A stretch of 64,000 bases of DNA from Conexibacter woesei Iso977N (GTDB taxonomy: Bacteria; Actinomycetota; Thermoleophilia; Solirubrobacterales; Solirubrobacteraceae): NCBI RefSeq assembly GCF_000424625.1, contig NZ_AUKG01000002.1, positions 1,302,001 to 1,366,000 on the forward strand. The letters are read 5' to 3'. The notes beneath the pieces are model-generated. The model did no database searches. It worked only from the letters and a program-made list of their open reading frames with translations, and was not told the DNA's origin. Made by a program: the position numbers and the translations under genes. Shown here piece after piece: positions 23,039-31,557 of the stretch (within the stretch, counting starts at the first letter, position 1; each line of letters opens with the position of its first letter).

Positions 23039-24468
23039 GCGCGGTCGAGTACGAGACCGTCATCGGGCTGGAGATCCACGTCCAGCTGGCGACCGTCACG
23101 AAGATGTTCTGCGGCTGCACGCTGAGCTTCGGCGACCCGCCGAACACGCACACCTGCCCGGTCTGCCTCGGCCTGCCCGGCGCGCTGCCGGTCACCAACG
23201 CCGAAGCCATCCACTACGGGTTGATGATGGGGATGGCGCTGGGCTCCGAGCTGGCGCCGCGGTCGATCTTCCACCGCAAGAACTACTTCTACCCGGACTC
23301 TCCGAAGGCGTACCAGATCAGCCAGTACGACGAGCCCCTCTGCCTCGGCGGACGGCTCGGCGACGTGCGCATCCACCGCGTCCACCTGGAGGAGGACGCG
23401 GCCAAGTTGGTGCACATCGGCGCGTCCGGCCGGCTGCACGCCTCCGACGCCTCGGTCGTCGACTTCAACCGCTGCGGCACGCCGCTGGCCGAGATCGTCA
23501 CCGAGCCCGACCTCCGCGACGCGACCGCGGCCGCCGAGTGGCTGCGGATGCTCCGCGCGACGCTGCGCAGCCTCGGCGTCAGCGACGTCAACATGGAGGA
23601 GGGCTCGCTGCGCTGCGACGCCAACATCTCGATCCGGCCGGTCGGCAACAGCGAGCTGGGGACCAAGACCGAGCTCAAGAACATGAACTCGTTCCGGTTC
23701 ATCGAGCGCGGCATCCGCGCCGAGGTCGCGCGCCAGACCGCGATCGTCCGCGAGGGCGGCAGGGTCGAGCAGGAGACGCTGCACTTCGACCCGCGGACCG
23801 AGGCGATCACGTCGCTGCGCTCCAAGGAGGAGGCGCACGACTACCGCTACTTCCCGGAGCCGGACCTGACGCCGGTGGCGATCACGCAGGCGATGCTCGA
23901 CCGCGCGGCCGCCGCGCTGCCCGAGCTGCCGCTGGCGCGCGCCGAGCGCTTCGAGCGCGACCTCGGGCTGAGCCCGGACGCCGCGCACCTGCTGGCGTTC
24001 CGGACCGAGCTGGGCGACTACTTCGAGGCGGCGGTCGCCGCCGACGGCGCGCAGCCGCAGCCGCTGGCCAACTGGGTGTCCAACGAGCTGGTCCCGCGGA
24101 TCGGCGCCGACGCGGACCCGGCCGAGTCGAAGGTCGAGCCGGCGGCGCTGGCCAAGTTGGTGTCGATGATCGACGCCAACGCGGTGACCGGCGCCGGTGC
24201 CCGCCAGGTGCTCGACAAGCTCGTCGCCGAGGGCGGCGACCCAGCCGCGATCGTGGAGGCCGAGGGCCTCGGCGCGGTCGGCGGCGCCGACTCGCTCGGC
24301 CCGGTCGTCGAGGCCGCGCTGGCCGCCAACCCCGACGTCGCGGAGAAGCTGCGGGGCGGCGACATGAAGCCGATCGGCGTGATCGTCGGCTACGTGATGA
24401 AGGAGACCAGGGGCCGCGCGGACGGCAAGGAGATCACGAAGCTCGTGCGCCAGCAGCTCGGGCTCTAG
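23035..24468 (+). CDS. gatB: Asp/Glu-tRNA amidotransferase subunit B
   Basis: This kinase-like subunit activates the mischarged aminoacyl-tRNA and binds its tail. The 477 residues begin MSAVEYETVIGLEIHVQL (family start). It holds the zinc-binding cysteines (MFCGCTLSFGDPPNTHTCPVC), KNYFYPDSPKAYQISQY, the ammonia-acceptor region EEGSLRCDANISIRP and TKTELKNMNSFRFIERG. The C-terminal YqeY-like domain (about 330-477) contacts tRNA. Its last 35 bases overlap the 3' end of the convergent GGDEF-EAL gene, an unusually long overlap for this window. Confidence 0.96.
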   Translation: MSAVEYETVIGLEIHVQLATVTKMFCGCTLSFGDPPNTHTCPVCLGLPGALPVTNAEAIHYGLMMGMALGSELAPRSIFHRKNYFYPDSPKAYQISQYDEPLCLGGRLGDVRIHRVHLEEDAAKLVHIGASGRLHASDASVVDFNRCGTPLAEIVTEPDLRDATAAAEWLRMLRATLRSLGVSDVNMEEGSLRCDANISIRPVGNSELGTKTELKNMNSFRFIERGIRAEVARQTAIVREGGRVEQETLHFDPRTEAITSLRSKEEAHDYRYFPEPDLTPVAITQAMLDRAAAALPELPLARAERFERDLGLSPDAAHLLAFRTELGDYFEAAVAADGAQPQPLANWVSNELVPRIGADADPAESKVEPAALAKLVSMIDANAVTGAGARQVLDKLVAEGGDPAAIVEAEGLGAVGGADSLGPVVEAALAANPDVAEKLRGGDMKPIGVIVGYVMKETRGRADGKEITKLVRQQLGL

Positions 24469-27406
24469 GCGCCAGCAGCTCCAGCGCCGCCGGGAGGTCG
24501 ACCGGCGGCGAGAAGTGGAAGCCCTGGCCGTGCGGGCAGCCGAGCGCCCGCATGGCCGCCCACTGCGCGTCGTCCTCGATGCCCTCGGCGACGACGTCCA
24601 GGCCAAGCGCCTGGGCCATCTCGACGACGGCGCGGGCCAGCGCGGCGGCCGACTCGTCGGCGCCCGCGGGCGCGACCAGCGAGCGGTCGAGCTTGAGCAC
24701 GTCGACCGGGTGGCGCTGCAGCGCGCCGAGCGAGGACCAGCCGGTCCCGAAGTCGTCGATCGCGATCGCGACGCCGAGGCGGCGGATGCCGTCGAGCACC
24801 TCGACCGCGCCCGGGCCCTCGACCAGCAGCGTCTCGGTGACCTCGAGCGTCAGCGCGCGCGGGTCGACGCCCGCGTGCTCCAGCGCCGCACGGACCTCGT
24901 CGGCCAGCCCCGGCGCGATCTGGCGCCCGCTGAGGTTGACGCTCATGCGCAGCGGCCGCTGCGCCGCGGCCTGCAGCTCGCCCAGCCAGCGCAGCGCCTC
25001 GGCCAGGACCCAGCGGCCGATCGGGACGATCAGCCCGGTCTCCTCGGCGACGCCGATGAACTCGGCGGGCGCGACGGTCCCGCGCTCCGGATGCTCCCAG
25101 CGCACGAGCGCCTCGAAGCCCGCGACGTGGTCGCGATGCAGGTCGACGACCGGCTGCACGCGCAGCGACAGCTCGTGGCGCTCCAGTGCGCGGCGCAGCT
25201 CGGACTCGACGGTCAGGCGGTGCACGACGCGGGCGCGCAGGCCGGCGTCGAAGACCTCGTAGCGGGCGCCGCCGTGCTCCTTGGCGCGGTACATCGCGAC
25301 GTCGGCGTCGCGCAGCAGCGACTCGGCGGTGACGTCGCCGCCGTCGGCGAACACGAGCCCGGCCGAGGCGGAGATGTGCAGCTCGCGCCCGTCGACCACG
25401 TAGGGCGCGGCGACCGCGTCGAGCAGGCGGCGCGAGAGCGCGGCGACCTCGTGCGGCGCGCCGCCCGCGCCCGCGCAGACGACGACGAACTCGTCGCCGC
25501 CGAGGCGCGCGGCGAGGTCACCGCGGCGGATCGTCGAGCGCAGGCGATCCGCGACCGCGCACAAAAGCTCATCGCCCGCGCCGTGGCCGAGCGTGTCGTT
25601 GACGTTCTTGAAGCGGTCGAGGTCGAGCAGCAGCAGCGAGATGTGGTCCTCGGAGCGCTCCGCGCTCCCGATCGCCTGCTCGACGTGGGCGGCGAGGTAG
25701 GAGCGGTTGGCGAGGCCGGTGAGCGGGTCCTCGAGCGCCTGCGTGCGCAGCTCCTCCTCGATCGCGGCGCGGTCCAGGGCGGTGCCGAGGACGTTGGCCG
25801 CCGCCTCCATGAACGCCTCGTGGGCCTCGATGAACGCCGGTTGCTCGGGCGTGCGCGTGGCGACCAGCAGCGCCGGGAGGCCGTGGTGGGGGCGCAGCGG
25901 CGCGCTGATCGCGCGGCCCGGGCCGCCCGCGTCGTCGAGCGGCAGCGAGGCCGGGCGCAGCTGGACGTCGGCGGCCGGGACGCCGCCGCGCAGCAGCGCG
26001 CAGACCGCGTCGATGAGGTCGCCGGTCTCGCGCTGCTCCAGCGCCACGCGCGTCAGCTCGGCCAGCGCGGCCGAGTGGCGCGCGGTCCGGCGCGGCACCG
26101 TGATGTCCTTGATCTGGCTGAAGATGATCGGCGTGCCGTCGTCGTCGTCGACCAGCACGGAGGACATCTCGAGGTCGGCGACGATGCCGTCCTTGCGCAC
26201 GATCCGGCGCACGTAGGGCGGCGGGACGTCGCCGGCGCGCAGGCGCTCCAGGTTCGCGCGCGACGTGTTGGCCTCGTCGGGGTGGACGATCTCGGAGATC
26301 GGGTGGTCGACGTAGTCCTCGGCGCTGCCGCCGAGGATCCCGACGAGCGTCGCGTTCATCCGCCGCCAGCGCAGGTCCGGGACCGACACGAAGGCCATGC
26401 CGATGCCCGCCTCCTCGAAGCCGGACGCGAACCGCCGCGCCTCGTGGAGCTTGCCCAGCTCGCCGAAGGTGAGCAGGCCGCGGATCGTCGCGACGGCCAT
26501 CCCGGTCAGACCGAGCACGACGACGATGGTGTCGCCGGGGCCGGTCAGCGCGAGCGCCAGGACGGTCGCCACCAGGCAGCCGAGCGGCAGCGCGAGGACC
26601 GCGACGGTGTCGACGCGCATCCTCTGCGCGCGCGGCGGGCGCTGCCAGGCGGCGGCGCCGATGGCGAGCATCGCCAGCGGGAACGTCGCGGTCAGCCACG
26701 ACAGCTCCTCGTAGCTCCCGCGCGCGATCTCGACGTCCTGGACGATGTCGCCGAAGGCCATGATCGCCATGCCCAGCGCCAGCGTCCGCCAGGCCGGGCC
26801 GCGCCAGCCGGTCATCGCGCACGCCCACAGCGTGATGCTGAGCAGGACGAGGTCGGCGACCGGGAGCGCGAGGCCGGCGATCGTCTCGCCGGTCGCGATG
26901 TGGTGCAGGCCGTCGCCGACGAGCGCGGCGGCGACGGTCGCCAGCGCGATGCCGCCGAGCACGCCGTCGAGGAAGAACGGCAGCGAGAACGGCCGCAGGC
27001 GCGCGCGCAGCAGCGCGACGAGCGCGGGGTAGAAGGCGATGAAGAACCCGAACCAGCCGGCGAAGGCCAGCGCCGGCGGGTCGGTCGACGGGCGCGACGA
27101 GATGACGTTGGCGATCGAGCCGAGCGCGTAGCAGGCGATCCCGACGCCGATCAGCGCCCACGCGAGGCGGTCCTTGGGCACGCGGCGCGCGCGGACCAGG
27201 CACATCGCCGCGGCCACGAAGTAGAGCGCGATTGCACCCTGCCAGCGCACGGCGAGATGGCCGTCGTGCCCGAGGCTGGGCAGCAGGCGGCCGGCGACGT
27301 ACAGCAGGGCCAGCGCCGCCGCGATGATCGGGACGACGGGCCTGCGCTGTGGGGGCGTGGGCGGCACGAGCAGGGAGGGACCGGTTTCTCCCGTGGTGAT
27401 CGGCAC
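24434..27406 (-). CDS. membrane-bound GGDEF-EAL cyclic-di-GMP protein with PAS domain
   Basis: This encodes 990 residues. About nine hydrophobic segments (roughly 23-310) form a membrane sensor. A PAS domain (about 335-445; FEEAGIGMAFVSVPDL, IVRKDGIVADLE) and a GAF-like linker (about 450-580) follow. The GGDEF domain has an intact signature (AARLGGDEFVVV) and DPLTGLANRSY. The EAL domain has FEALVRWEHP, ETGLIVPIGRWVL, MSVNLSGRQ, TLEVTETLL, AIDDFGTGWSSL and VAEGIE, so both catalytic motifs look intact and it may make and break c-di-GMP. The start is GTG 27406. No operon partner is seen; the small gene at 27482 diverges. Confidence 0.92.
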   Translation of the reverse strand: MPITTGETGPSLLVPPTPPQRRPVVPIIAAALALLYVAGRLLPSLGHDGHLAVRWQGAIALYFVAAAMCLVRARRVPKDRLAWALIGVGIACYALGSIANVISSRPSTDPPALAFAGWFGFFIAFYPALVALLRARLRPFSLPFFLDGVLGGIALATVAAALVGDGLHHIATGETIAGLALPVADLVLLSITLWACAMTGWRGPAWRTLALGMAIMAFGDIVQDVEIARGSYEELSWLTATFPLAMLAIGAAAWQRPPRAQRMRVDTVAVLALPLGCLVATVLALALTGPGDTIVVVLGLTGMAVATIRGLLTFGELGKLHEARRFASGFEEAGIGMAFVSVPDLRWRRMNATLVGILGGSAEDYVDHPISEIVHPDEANTSRANLERLRAGDVPPPYVRRIVRKDGIVADLEMSSVLVDDDDGTPIIFSQIKDITVPRRTARHSAALAELTRVALEQRETGDLIDAVCALLRGGVPAADVQLRPASLPLDDAGGPGRAISAPLRPHHGLPALLVATRTPEQPAFIEAHEAFMEAAANVLGTALDRAAIEEELRTQALEDPLTGLANRSYLAAHVEQAIGSAERSEDHISLLLLDLDRFKNVNDTLGHGAGDELLCAVADRLRSTIRRGDLAARLGGDEFVVVCAGAGGAPHEVAALSRRLLDAVAAPYVVDGRELHISASAGLVFADGGDVTAESLLRDADVAMYRAKEHGGARYEVFDAGLRARVVHRLTVESELRRALERHELSLRVQPVVDLHRDHVAGFEALVRWEHPERGTVAPAEFIGVAEETGLIVPIGRWVLAEALRWLGELQAAAQRPLRMSVNLSGRQIAPGLADEVRAALEHAGVDPRALTLEVTETLLVEGPGAVEVLDGIRRLGVAIAIDDFGTGWSSLGALQRHPVDVLKLDRSLVAPAGADESAAALARAVVEMAQALGLDVVAEGIEDDAQWAAMRALGCPHGQGFHFSPPVDLPAALELLAPRARAAGARAS

Positions 27407-27481
27407 CTGGCGCGCCGGACCTGAGGCGCGGGGCTACCATCGGGCGCCCAGCCACTACTTCACCTCGGGAGGGGAGACGGG

Positions 27482-27706
27482 ATGGCACGTCTCGTGCGCA
27501 TGGACCGGACCGGCCACACGACTGTGGCGGAGTGGGACGTCGAGGACGCCGTCGCGGTCGACGCCGCCGTCCGCGCGTTCCGCGAGGAGCTGGACCGCGG
27601 CTACTTCGCGATGGTCTCGACGGGCCCCGGCCACGCCGAGCAGGTCAAGGAGCTGCCGCTCGACGCGGACCTCGTCGTCCTGCGGCTGCCGATCAGCGGG
27701 GGCTGA
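27482..27706 (+). CDS. small conserved-looking protein of unknown function
   Basis: This encodes 74 residues with a strong ribosome site (GGGAGGGGAG about 6 bases before the ATG). The sequence opens MARLVRMDRTGHTTVAEWDV then EDAVAVDAAVRAFREELDRG and YFAMVSTGPG, a short beta-alpha-beta layout without cysteine or membrane segment. TACCAT at 27433-27438 may be the -10, giving a leader of about 40 bases. It is followed after 4 bases by a membrane gene and probably cotranscribed with it. No family assigned. Confidence 0.7.
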   Translation: MARLVRMDRTGHTTVAEWDVEDAVAVDAAVRAFREELDRGYFAMVSTGPGHAEQVKELPLDADLVVLRLPISGG

Positions 27707-27710
27707 ACGC

Positions 27711-28355
27711 GTGAGCGCGGTCGCCTCGCCGCTCCCCGAGACCGGGGCCGTTCCGTGGCGGCCGGCGATGGACGCCGCGCGGCTGCGGCGGCGCGGGCGG
27801 CTCTGGACGCTGACGACGTTCGCGCACGTCGTGCCGTTCCTGGCGGCGGGCGTGGTCCTGCTGGCGGTCCAGCCGCTGGCGGCGCCGGTCGCGCTGGCGA
27901 GCTTCGCGCACGCCTGGGTGATCCCGATGCTCTACGCGGCGCGCGGCGCGAACGTCCTGCGCCCGAAGGCCCGCAGCGCCGACGCGCGCGCCGAGGCGAC
28001 CGCGCTCGGGTTGTTGGGGGACTTGCTCGACCACACCGCTCGGGACCTCCGCGCGCAGACGGGCCTGGTCGTCGAGCGCGGGGCGCTCGGCGTCTGGCTG
28101 GTCGGCGAGGGCGGCGCGGCGCTGGTCTCACACCGCGGCCGCCGCATCACGTGCTTCTGCGTGAGGGTCGACGACCCCGGCCTGCCGAGCGCCGACCGGA
28201 CCGCGCACCTGCTGCTCGCGCTGCGCGCCGACGAGGTCGGCTTCGCGACCGTCGCCAACATGGCGTTCTCGGGCGCGCGCTGGCGCGTCGCCCGGCGGCT
28301 CGGCCGCGAGGCGCGGCCGGCGCTGCGCGCCGCGGCCGCGCTCGACAGCATGTAA
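27711..28355 (+). CDS. membrane-anchored protein of unknown function
   Basis: This encodes 214 residues from GTG 27711. The N-terminal part (about 30-90) holds two membrane segments (LTTFAHVVPFLAAGVVLLAV; VALASFAHAWVIPMLYAA). The C-terminal soluble part has VVERGALGVWLVGEGGAALV, RITCFCVRVDDPGLPSADRTAHLLLALRADEVG and FATVANMAFSGARWR. It could sense or bind something at the inner face of the membrane, but no family is recognised. Cotranscription with the 74-residue gene 4 bases upstream is likely. Confidence 0.72.
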   Translation: MSAVASPLPETGAVPWRPAMDAARLRRRGRLWTLTTFAHVVPFLAAGVVLLAVQPLAAPVALASFAHAWVIPMLYAARGANVLRPKARSADARAEATALGLLGDLLDHTARDLRAQTGLVVERGALGVWLVGEGGAALVSHRGRRITCFCVRVDDPGLPSADRTAHLLLALRADEVGFATVANMAFSGARWRVARRLGREARPALRAAAALDSM

Positions 28356-28416
28356 GGGTCGCCCCGCGCATCTTCCGACCGGCGGGCGATGGTCCGGAGC
28401 GCGGCCAGACGGCAGC

Positions 28417-28611
28417 ATGATGTCCATGACCAGCGCCACCGCATCTCAGCTCTCGAGGATCCTCCTCGTCGGCGAGCGCGGCCGGCTGGGGTCGGGCCAG
28501 GACGCGCCGGCCATCCGCCGCTACCGCCTCGCCCGACTGCACGTGAACCACGACCGGCCGTCGGGGTCCGAGTCGGGGCGTCACGCGCACCTCCTCCGCA
28601 GTTACGACTGA
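28417..28611 (+). CDS. possible small protein or leader peptide
   Basis: This encodes 64 residues beginning MMSMTSATASQLSRILLVGE and ending RHAHLLRSYD; arginine and histidine are frequent. Third positions are GC-rich, as expected for a gene here, but so are many chance frames. No Shine-Dalgarno is clear. It lies in a 372-base stretch (28356-28727) without any other gene and ends 52 bases before a hairpin, so a short transcript with its own terminator is possible. Confidence 0.3.
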   Translation: MMSMTSATASQLSRILLVGERGRLGSGQDAPAIRRYRLARLHVNHDRPSGSESGRHAHLLRSYD

Positions 28612-28663
28612 CGGCGGCAGCAACAACCGAGGAGAGACACCGCATTCCGGCGGCCGCGGACCT

Positions 28664-28691
28664 CTGAGGGGGCGTCCGCGGTCGCCGCTTT
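28664..28691 (+). terminator. hairpin between small genes
   Basis: CCGCGGAC (28664-28671) pairs perfectly with GTCCGCGG (28684-28691), followed by TCGCCGCTTT. It probably ends the transcript of the upstream membrane gene or the small frame at 28417. Confidence 0.5.
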
Positions 28692-28714
28692 GCGCGCGCT
28701 TCACGTACAGGGAC

Positions 28715-28720
28715 TAGCCT
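28715..28720 (+). promoter_or_regulatory. -10 element, leaderless type
   Basis: TAGCCT lies exactly 7 bases before ATG 28728, the same sequence and spacing as at 20412. Confidence 0.55.
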
Positions 28721-28727
28721 GTAGCCC

Positions 28728-28907
28728 ATGGACGAGACGGCCTCCAAGAAGCCCTCGCTGCTCAGGCGCCTGCTGGCGCTCGTGGTCCTGGCGGTCGCCG
28801 CCTGGATCCTCCTGAGGTTCGTGATCGGCATCGTCGCCGGTCTCGCGACGGTGATCGTGATCGTATTGGCGATCGTCGCCGTCATCTGGGCGCTGAGCGT
28901 CCTCTAG
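28728..28907 (+). CDS. very small two-segment membrane protein
   Basis: This encodes 59 residues: a short charged head (MDETASKKPSLLRR) and then a long hydrophobic stretch (LLALVVLAVAAWILLRFVIG, then IVAGLATVIVIVLAIVAVIW) that can span the membrane twice. The -10 at 28715 and the tight 13-base gap to the next membrane gene support it as a real gene, the first of a two-gene unit before ilvB. Function unknown. Confidence 0.65.
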   Translation: MDETASKKPSLLRRLLALVVLAVAAWILLRFVIGIVAGLATVIVIVLAIVAVIWALSVL

Positions 28908-28920
28908 AGGAGCGACGGCG

Positions 28921-29202
28921 ATGGTCTACATCGTCATCGCGCTGTCGTTCGCCTTCGCGGGCGGCATCGTCGGCCGGATCAAGGGCTCCTCGTTCTTCAT
29001 CTGGTTCCTGATCTCCGGCGCGGTGCCGGTGATCGGCCTCGCGGCCGCCGTGCTGTACCGGTACGACACCGACGAGGCACGCCGCAGATGCCCGCAGTGC
29101 GGGCACATCTGCATGATCCACGACGCGCTGTGCACGCGCTGCGGGTCCGAGCTCGACTTCCCCGAGGAGTCCGAGATCCTCCCGCCGGTCGCGCCCGCGT
29201 AG
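28921..29202 (+). CDS. membrane protein with C-terminal zinc ribbon
   Basis: This encodes 93 residues. Two membrane segments (MVYIVIALSFAFAGGIVG and FFIWFLISGAVPVIGLAAAV) are followed by a cytoplasmic zinc ribbon with two knuckles (CPQCGHICM and CTRCGSEL) and an acidic tail. GAGGAG lies about 9 bases before the ATG. The layout of a small membrane anchor plus a four-cysteine ribbon suggests a protein-interaction or metal-binding role (inference). ilvB starts 54 bases downstream. Confidence 0.8.
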   Translation: MVYIVIALSFAFAGGIVGRIKGSSFFIWFLISGAVPVIGLAAAVLYRYDTDEARRRCPQCGHICMIHDALCTRCGSELDFPEESEILPPVAPA

Positions 29203-29256
29203 GATGGACGATCCAATTCCGATTCCCCTGACCTTGTTCGAAAGGAGGTCAAGCGC

Positions 29257-30933
29257 ATGCGAGCGGTCGATGCCGTGATGGAGTGCCTTAAGGCAGAAGG
29301 TGTGGACGTCGTATTCGGGTATCCCGGTGGCGCGAACCTCCCGACGTACGACGCGTTCGTCGACGCGGGGATCCGCCACGTCCTGGTGCGCCACGAGGCG
29401 GGCGGTGGCCACGCGGCCGCCGGCTACGCCAAGGCGACGGGCAGGGTGGGCGTCGCGCTGGGCACGTCCGGCCCGGGCGCGACCAACCTGGTCACGCCGA
29501 TCATGGACGCGATGATGGACAGCGTCCCGGTGGTGTTCATCACCGGGCAGGTCCGGACCGAGCTGCTCGGGACCGACGGCTTCCAGGAGGCCGACATCCT
29601 CGGCATCACGATGCCGGCGGTCAAGCACTCGTGGATGATCCAGCACCCGCTGGAGATCCCGCGCGTCCTGCACGAGGCGTTCCACGTCGCGCGCACGGGG
29701 CGTCCGGGGCCGGTCGTCGTCGACATCCCGACCGACCTGTCGAAGGCCGACATCCCGTACGAGCCGGTCAGTGACGTTCACCTTCCGGGCTACCAGGTCA
29801 CGGTCGAGGGCAACGTCAAGCAGATCCGCCAGGCGGCGAAGGCGCTGGCGTCGTCGCGGCGCCCGGTGATCTACGCGGGCGGCGGGGTGATCCTGTCGGA
29901 GGCGTCGGCCGAGCTGACCGAGTTCGCGTTGTCCGACCGGTTCCCGGTCACGAACACGCTGAACGGGCTGGGCGGGTTCCCGGGCACGCACGAGCAGTTC
30001 CTCGGGATGCTCGGCATGCACGGCACGCGGGCCGCGAACTACGCGATGGACGAGGCCGACCTGATCTGCGCGATCGGCGCGCGGTTCGACGACCGGATCA
30101 CCGGCAAGCTGTCGGAGTTCGCGCCGCGGGCGAAGTTCATCCACATCGACATCGACCCGGCCGAGATCTCCAAGAACGTGCCCGCGCACATCCCGATCGT
30201 GGGCGACGCGAAGCACATCCTGGTCAAGCTGGTCAACGAGTACCGCGCGCTGGGCGCCGATCCGGCGCGGCTCGAGGAGTGGTGGCAGCGGATCCAGGGG
30301 TGGAAGGAACGCCACCCGCTGCACTACACGGATTCGAGCGACACGGAGATCAAGCCGCAGCGCGCGATCCAGGCGATCTACGAGGCGACGGGCGGCGACG
30401 CGATCGTCACGTCCGACGTCGGCCAGCACCAGATGTGGGCGGCGCAGTACTACAACTTCGACAAGCCGCGCCGCTGGATCAACAGCGGTGGGTTGGGGAC
30501 GATGGGCTTCGGCCTGCCGGCCGCGATGGGCGCCGCTGTCGGGATGCCGGACGAGGTGACGGTCTGCGTCACCGGCGACGGCAGCGTCCAGATGAACTCG
30601 CAGGAGCTCGCGACGTGCGTCGCGAACCGGATCCCGGTCAAGGTGTTCATCTTGAACAACGGGTACCTCGGGATGGTCCGCCAGTGGCAGGAGCTGTTCT
30701 GGGACAACCGCTACTCGCACGTCGACATGGGGCAGTCGCCGGACTTCGTCAAGCTCGCCGAGGCGTACGGCGCCACCGGGCTGCGACTGACGAACAAGGA
30801 GACGCTCGTCGACGACCTGCGCGGTGCGATCGCCACCGAGGGCCCGGTCGTCGTCGACATCCGCGTGACGCGCGAGGAGAACGTGTACCCGATGATCGCG
30901 CCGGGGGCTGCGGCGCGCGAGATGGTGGGCTAG
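29257..30933 (+). CDS. ilvB: acetolactate synthase, large (catalytic) subunit
   Basis: This ThDP-dependent enzyme joins two pyruvates, or pyruvate and 2-oxobutyrate, at the entry of branched-chain amino acid synthesis. The 558 residues contain the catalytic glutamate in VRHEAGGGHAAAGYA (most homologues read HEQGA, so the following residue differs). Also present are GTSGPGATNLVTPI, the FAD-linked middle domain GGGVILSEAS and IGARFDDRITG, and the ThDP-magnesium motif GDGSVQMNSQELAT...NNGYLGMVRQWQ. An excellent Shine-Dalgarno, AAAGGAGGTCA, lies 6 bases before the ATG, the best in the window, so expression is probably high. ilvN follows after 4 bases. No attenuator-type leader peptide was found in 29203-29256. 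Confidence 0.96.
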   Translation: MRAVDAVMECLKAEGVDVVFGYPGGANLPTYDAFVDAGIRHVLVRHEAGGGHAAAGYAKATGRVGVALGTSGPGATNLVTPIMDAMMDSVPVVFITGQVRTELLGTDGFQEADILGITMPAVKHSWMIQHPLEIPRVLHEAFHVARTGRPGPVVVDIPTDLSKADIPYEPVSDVHLPGYQVTVEGNVKQIRQAAKALASSRRPVIYAGGGVILSEASAELTEFALSDRFPVTNTLNGLGGFPGTHEQFLGMLGMHGTRAANYAMDEADLICAIGARFDDRITGKLSEFAPRAKFIHIDIDPAEISKNVPAHIPIVGDAKHILVKLVNEYRALGADPARLEEWWQRIQGWKERHPLHYTDSSDTEIKPQRAIQAIYEATGGDAIVTSDVGQHQMWAAQYYNFDKPRRWINSGGLGTMGFGLPAAMGAAVGMPDEVTVCVTGDGSVQMNSQELATCVANRIPVKVFILNNGYLGMVRQWQELFWDNRYSHVDMGQSPDFVKLAEAYGATGLRLTNKETLVDDLRGAIATEGPVVVDIRVTREENVYPMIAPGAAAREMVG

Positions 30934-30937
30934 AGCG

Positions 30938-31495
30938 ATGGGCGATCCCGGAACCAAGGAACTGCTGTCGCTCGAGGAGCTGGAGGCGAGCGGTCAGCTG
31001 CGGACGGGCCGCAAGCACGTCCTGACGATCCTGGTGGAGAACAAGCCCGGCGTGCTGACCCGCATCGCCGGGTTGTTCGCACGCCGCGGGTTCAACATCG
31101 ACACGTTGACGGTGGGTCCCACCGACGACGAGCACATCTCCCGCGTCACGTTGACGGTCGACGGTGCCCTGCACCCGATCGACCAGGTGACCAAGCAGTT
31201 GCACAAGCTGATCAACGTCCTGAAGATCCGCGACCTCGAGCCCGACGAGACCGTCACGCGCGAGCTGGCGCTCTTCAAGGTCGCGGTCGACGGGACCCAG
31301 CGGGCCGAGGTGCTGCAGCTGACGGACATCTTCCGCGGCCGCATCGTCGACGTGACCCGCCGCAGCATCATCGTCGAGATCACCGGCACGACCGACAAGA
31401 TCGAGTCCTTCGAAGCCCTCCTGCGCCCCTTCGGCATGGTCGAGATGATGCGCACCGGCGAGATCGCGATCTCCCGCGGCCGCGGCGAGACCTGA
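30938..31495 (+). CDS. ilvN: acetolactate synthase, small (regulatory) subunit
   Basis: This encodes 185 residues with an N-terminal ACT domain (HVLTILVENKPGVLTRIAGLFARRGFNIDTLTVGPT) that binds valine for feedback inhibition, then the second ACT-like domain (REL ALFKVAVDG, IFRGRIVDVTRRSIIVEITG, LLRPFGMVEMMRTGEIAISRG). It is about 20 residues longer at the N-terminus (MGDPGTKELLSLEELEASGQ) than the shortest homologues. It is cotranscribed with ilvB, and a hairpin terminator follows. ilvC lies 15 kb away in the same orientation. Confidence 0.95.
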   Translation: MGDPGTKELLSLEELEASGQLRTGRKHVLTILVENKPGVLTRIAGLFARRGFNIDTLTVGPTDDEHISRVTLTVDGALHPIDQVTKQLHKLINVLKIRDLEPDETVTRELALFKVAVDGTQRAEVLQLTDIFRGRIVDVTRRSIIVEITGTTDKIESFEALLRPFGMVEMMRTGEIAISRGRGET

Positions 31496-31512
31496 TCCAC
31501 CGCGACACCGCT

Positions 31513-31548
31513 GAAGTCTTTGGGGCCGCCTTCTGGCGGCCCCACTTC
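31513..31548 (+). terminator. terminator after ilvN
   Basis: A perfect 9-bp stem GGGGCCGCC/GGCGGCCCC (loop TTCT) is extended by an outer GAAGT/ACTTC pair across a small bulge. It lies between convergent genes and can serve both strands. Confidence 0.75.
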
Positions 31549-31557
31549 GTTCCGCCG

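Noticed and set aside
24515-27424. A 969-codon plus-strand frame opposite the GGDEF-EAL gene
   Set aside because: Intact GGDEF and EAL motifs are on the minus strand; the plus frame has no recognisable domain.
29203-29256. ilv leader-peptide attenuator
   Set aside because: The 54-base gap has no run of Ile, Leu or Val codons after a start codon and no terminator/antiterminator pair, only a strong ribosome site.
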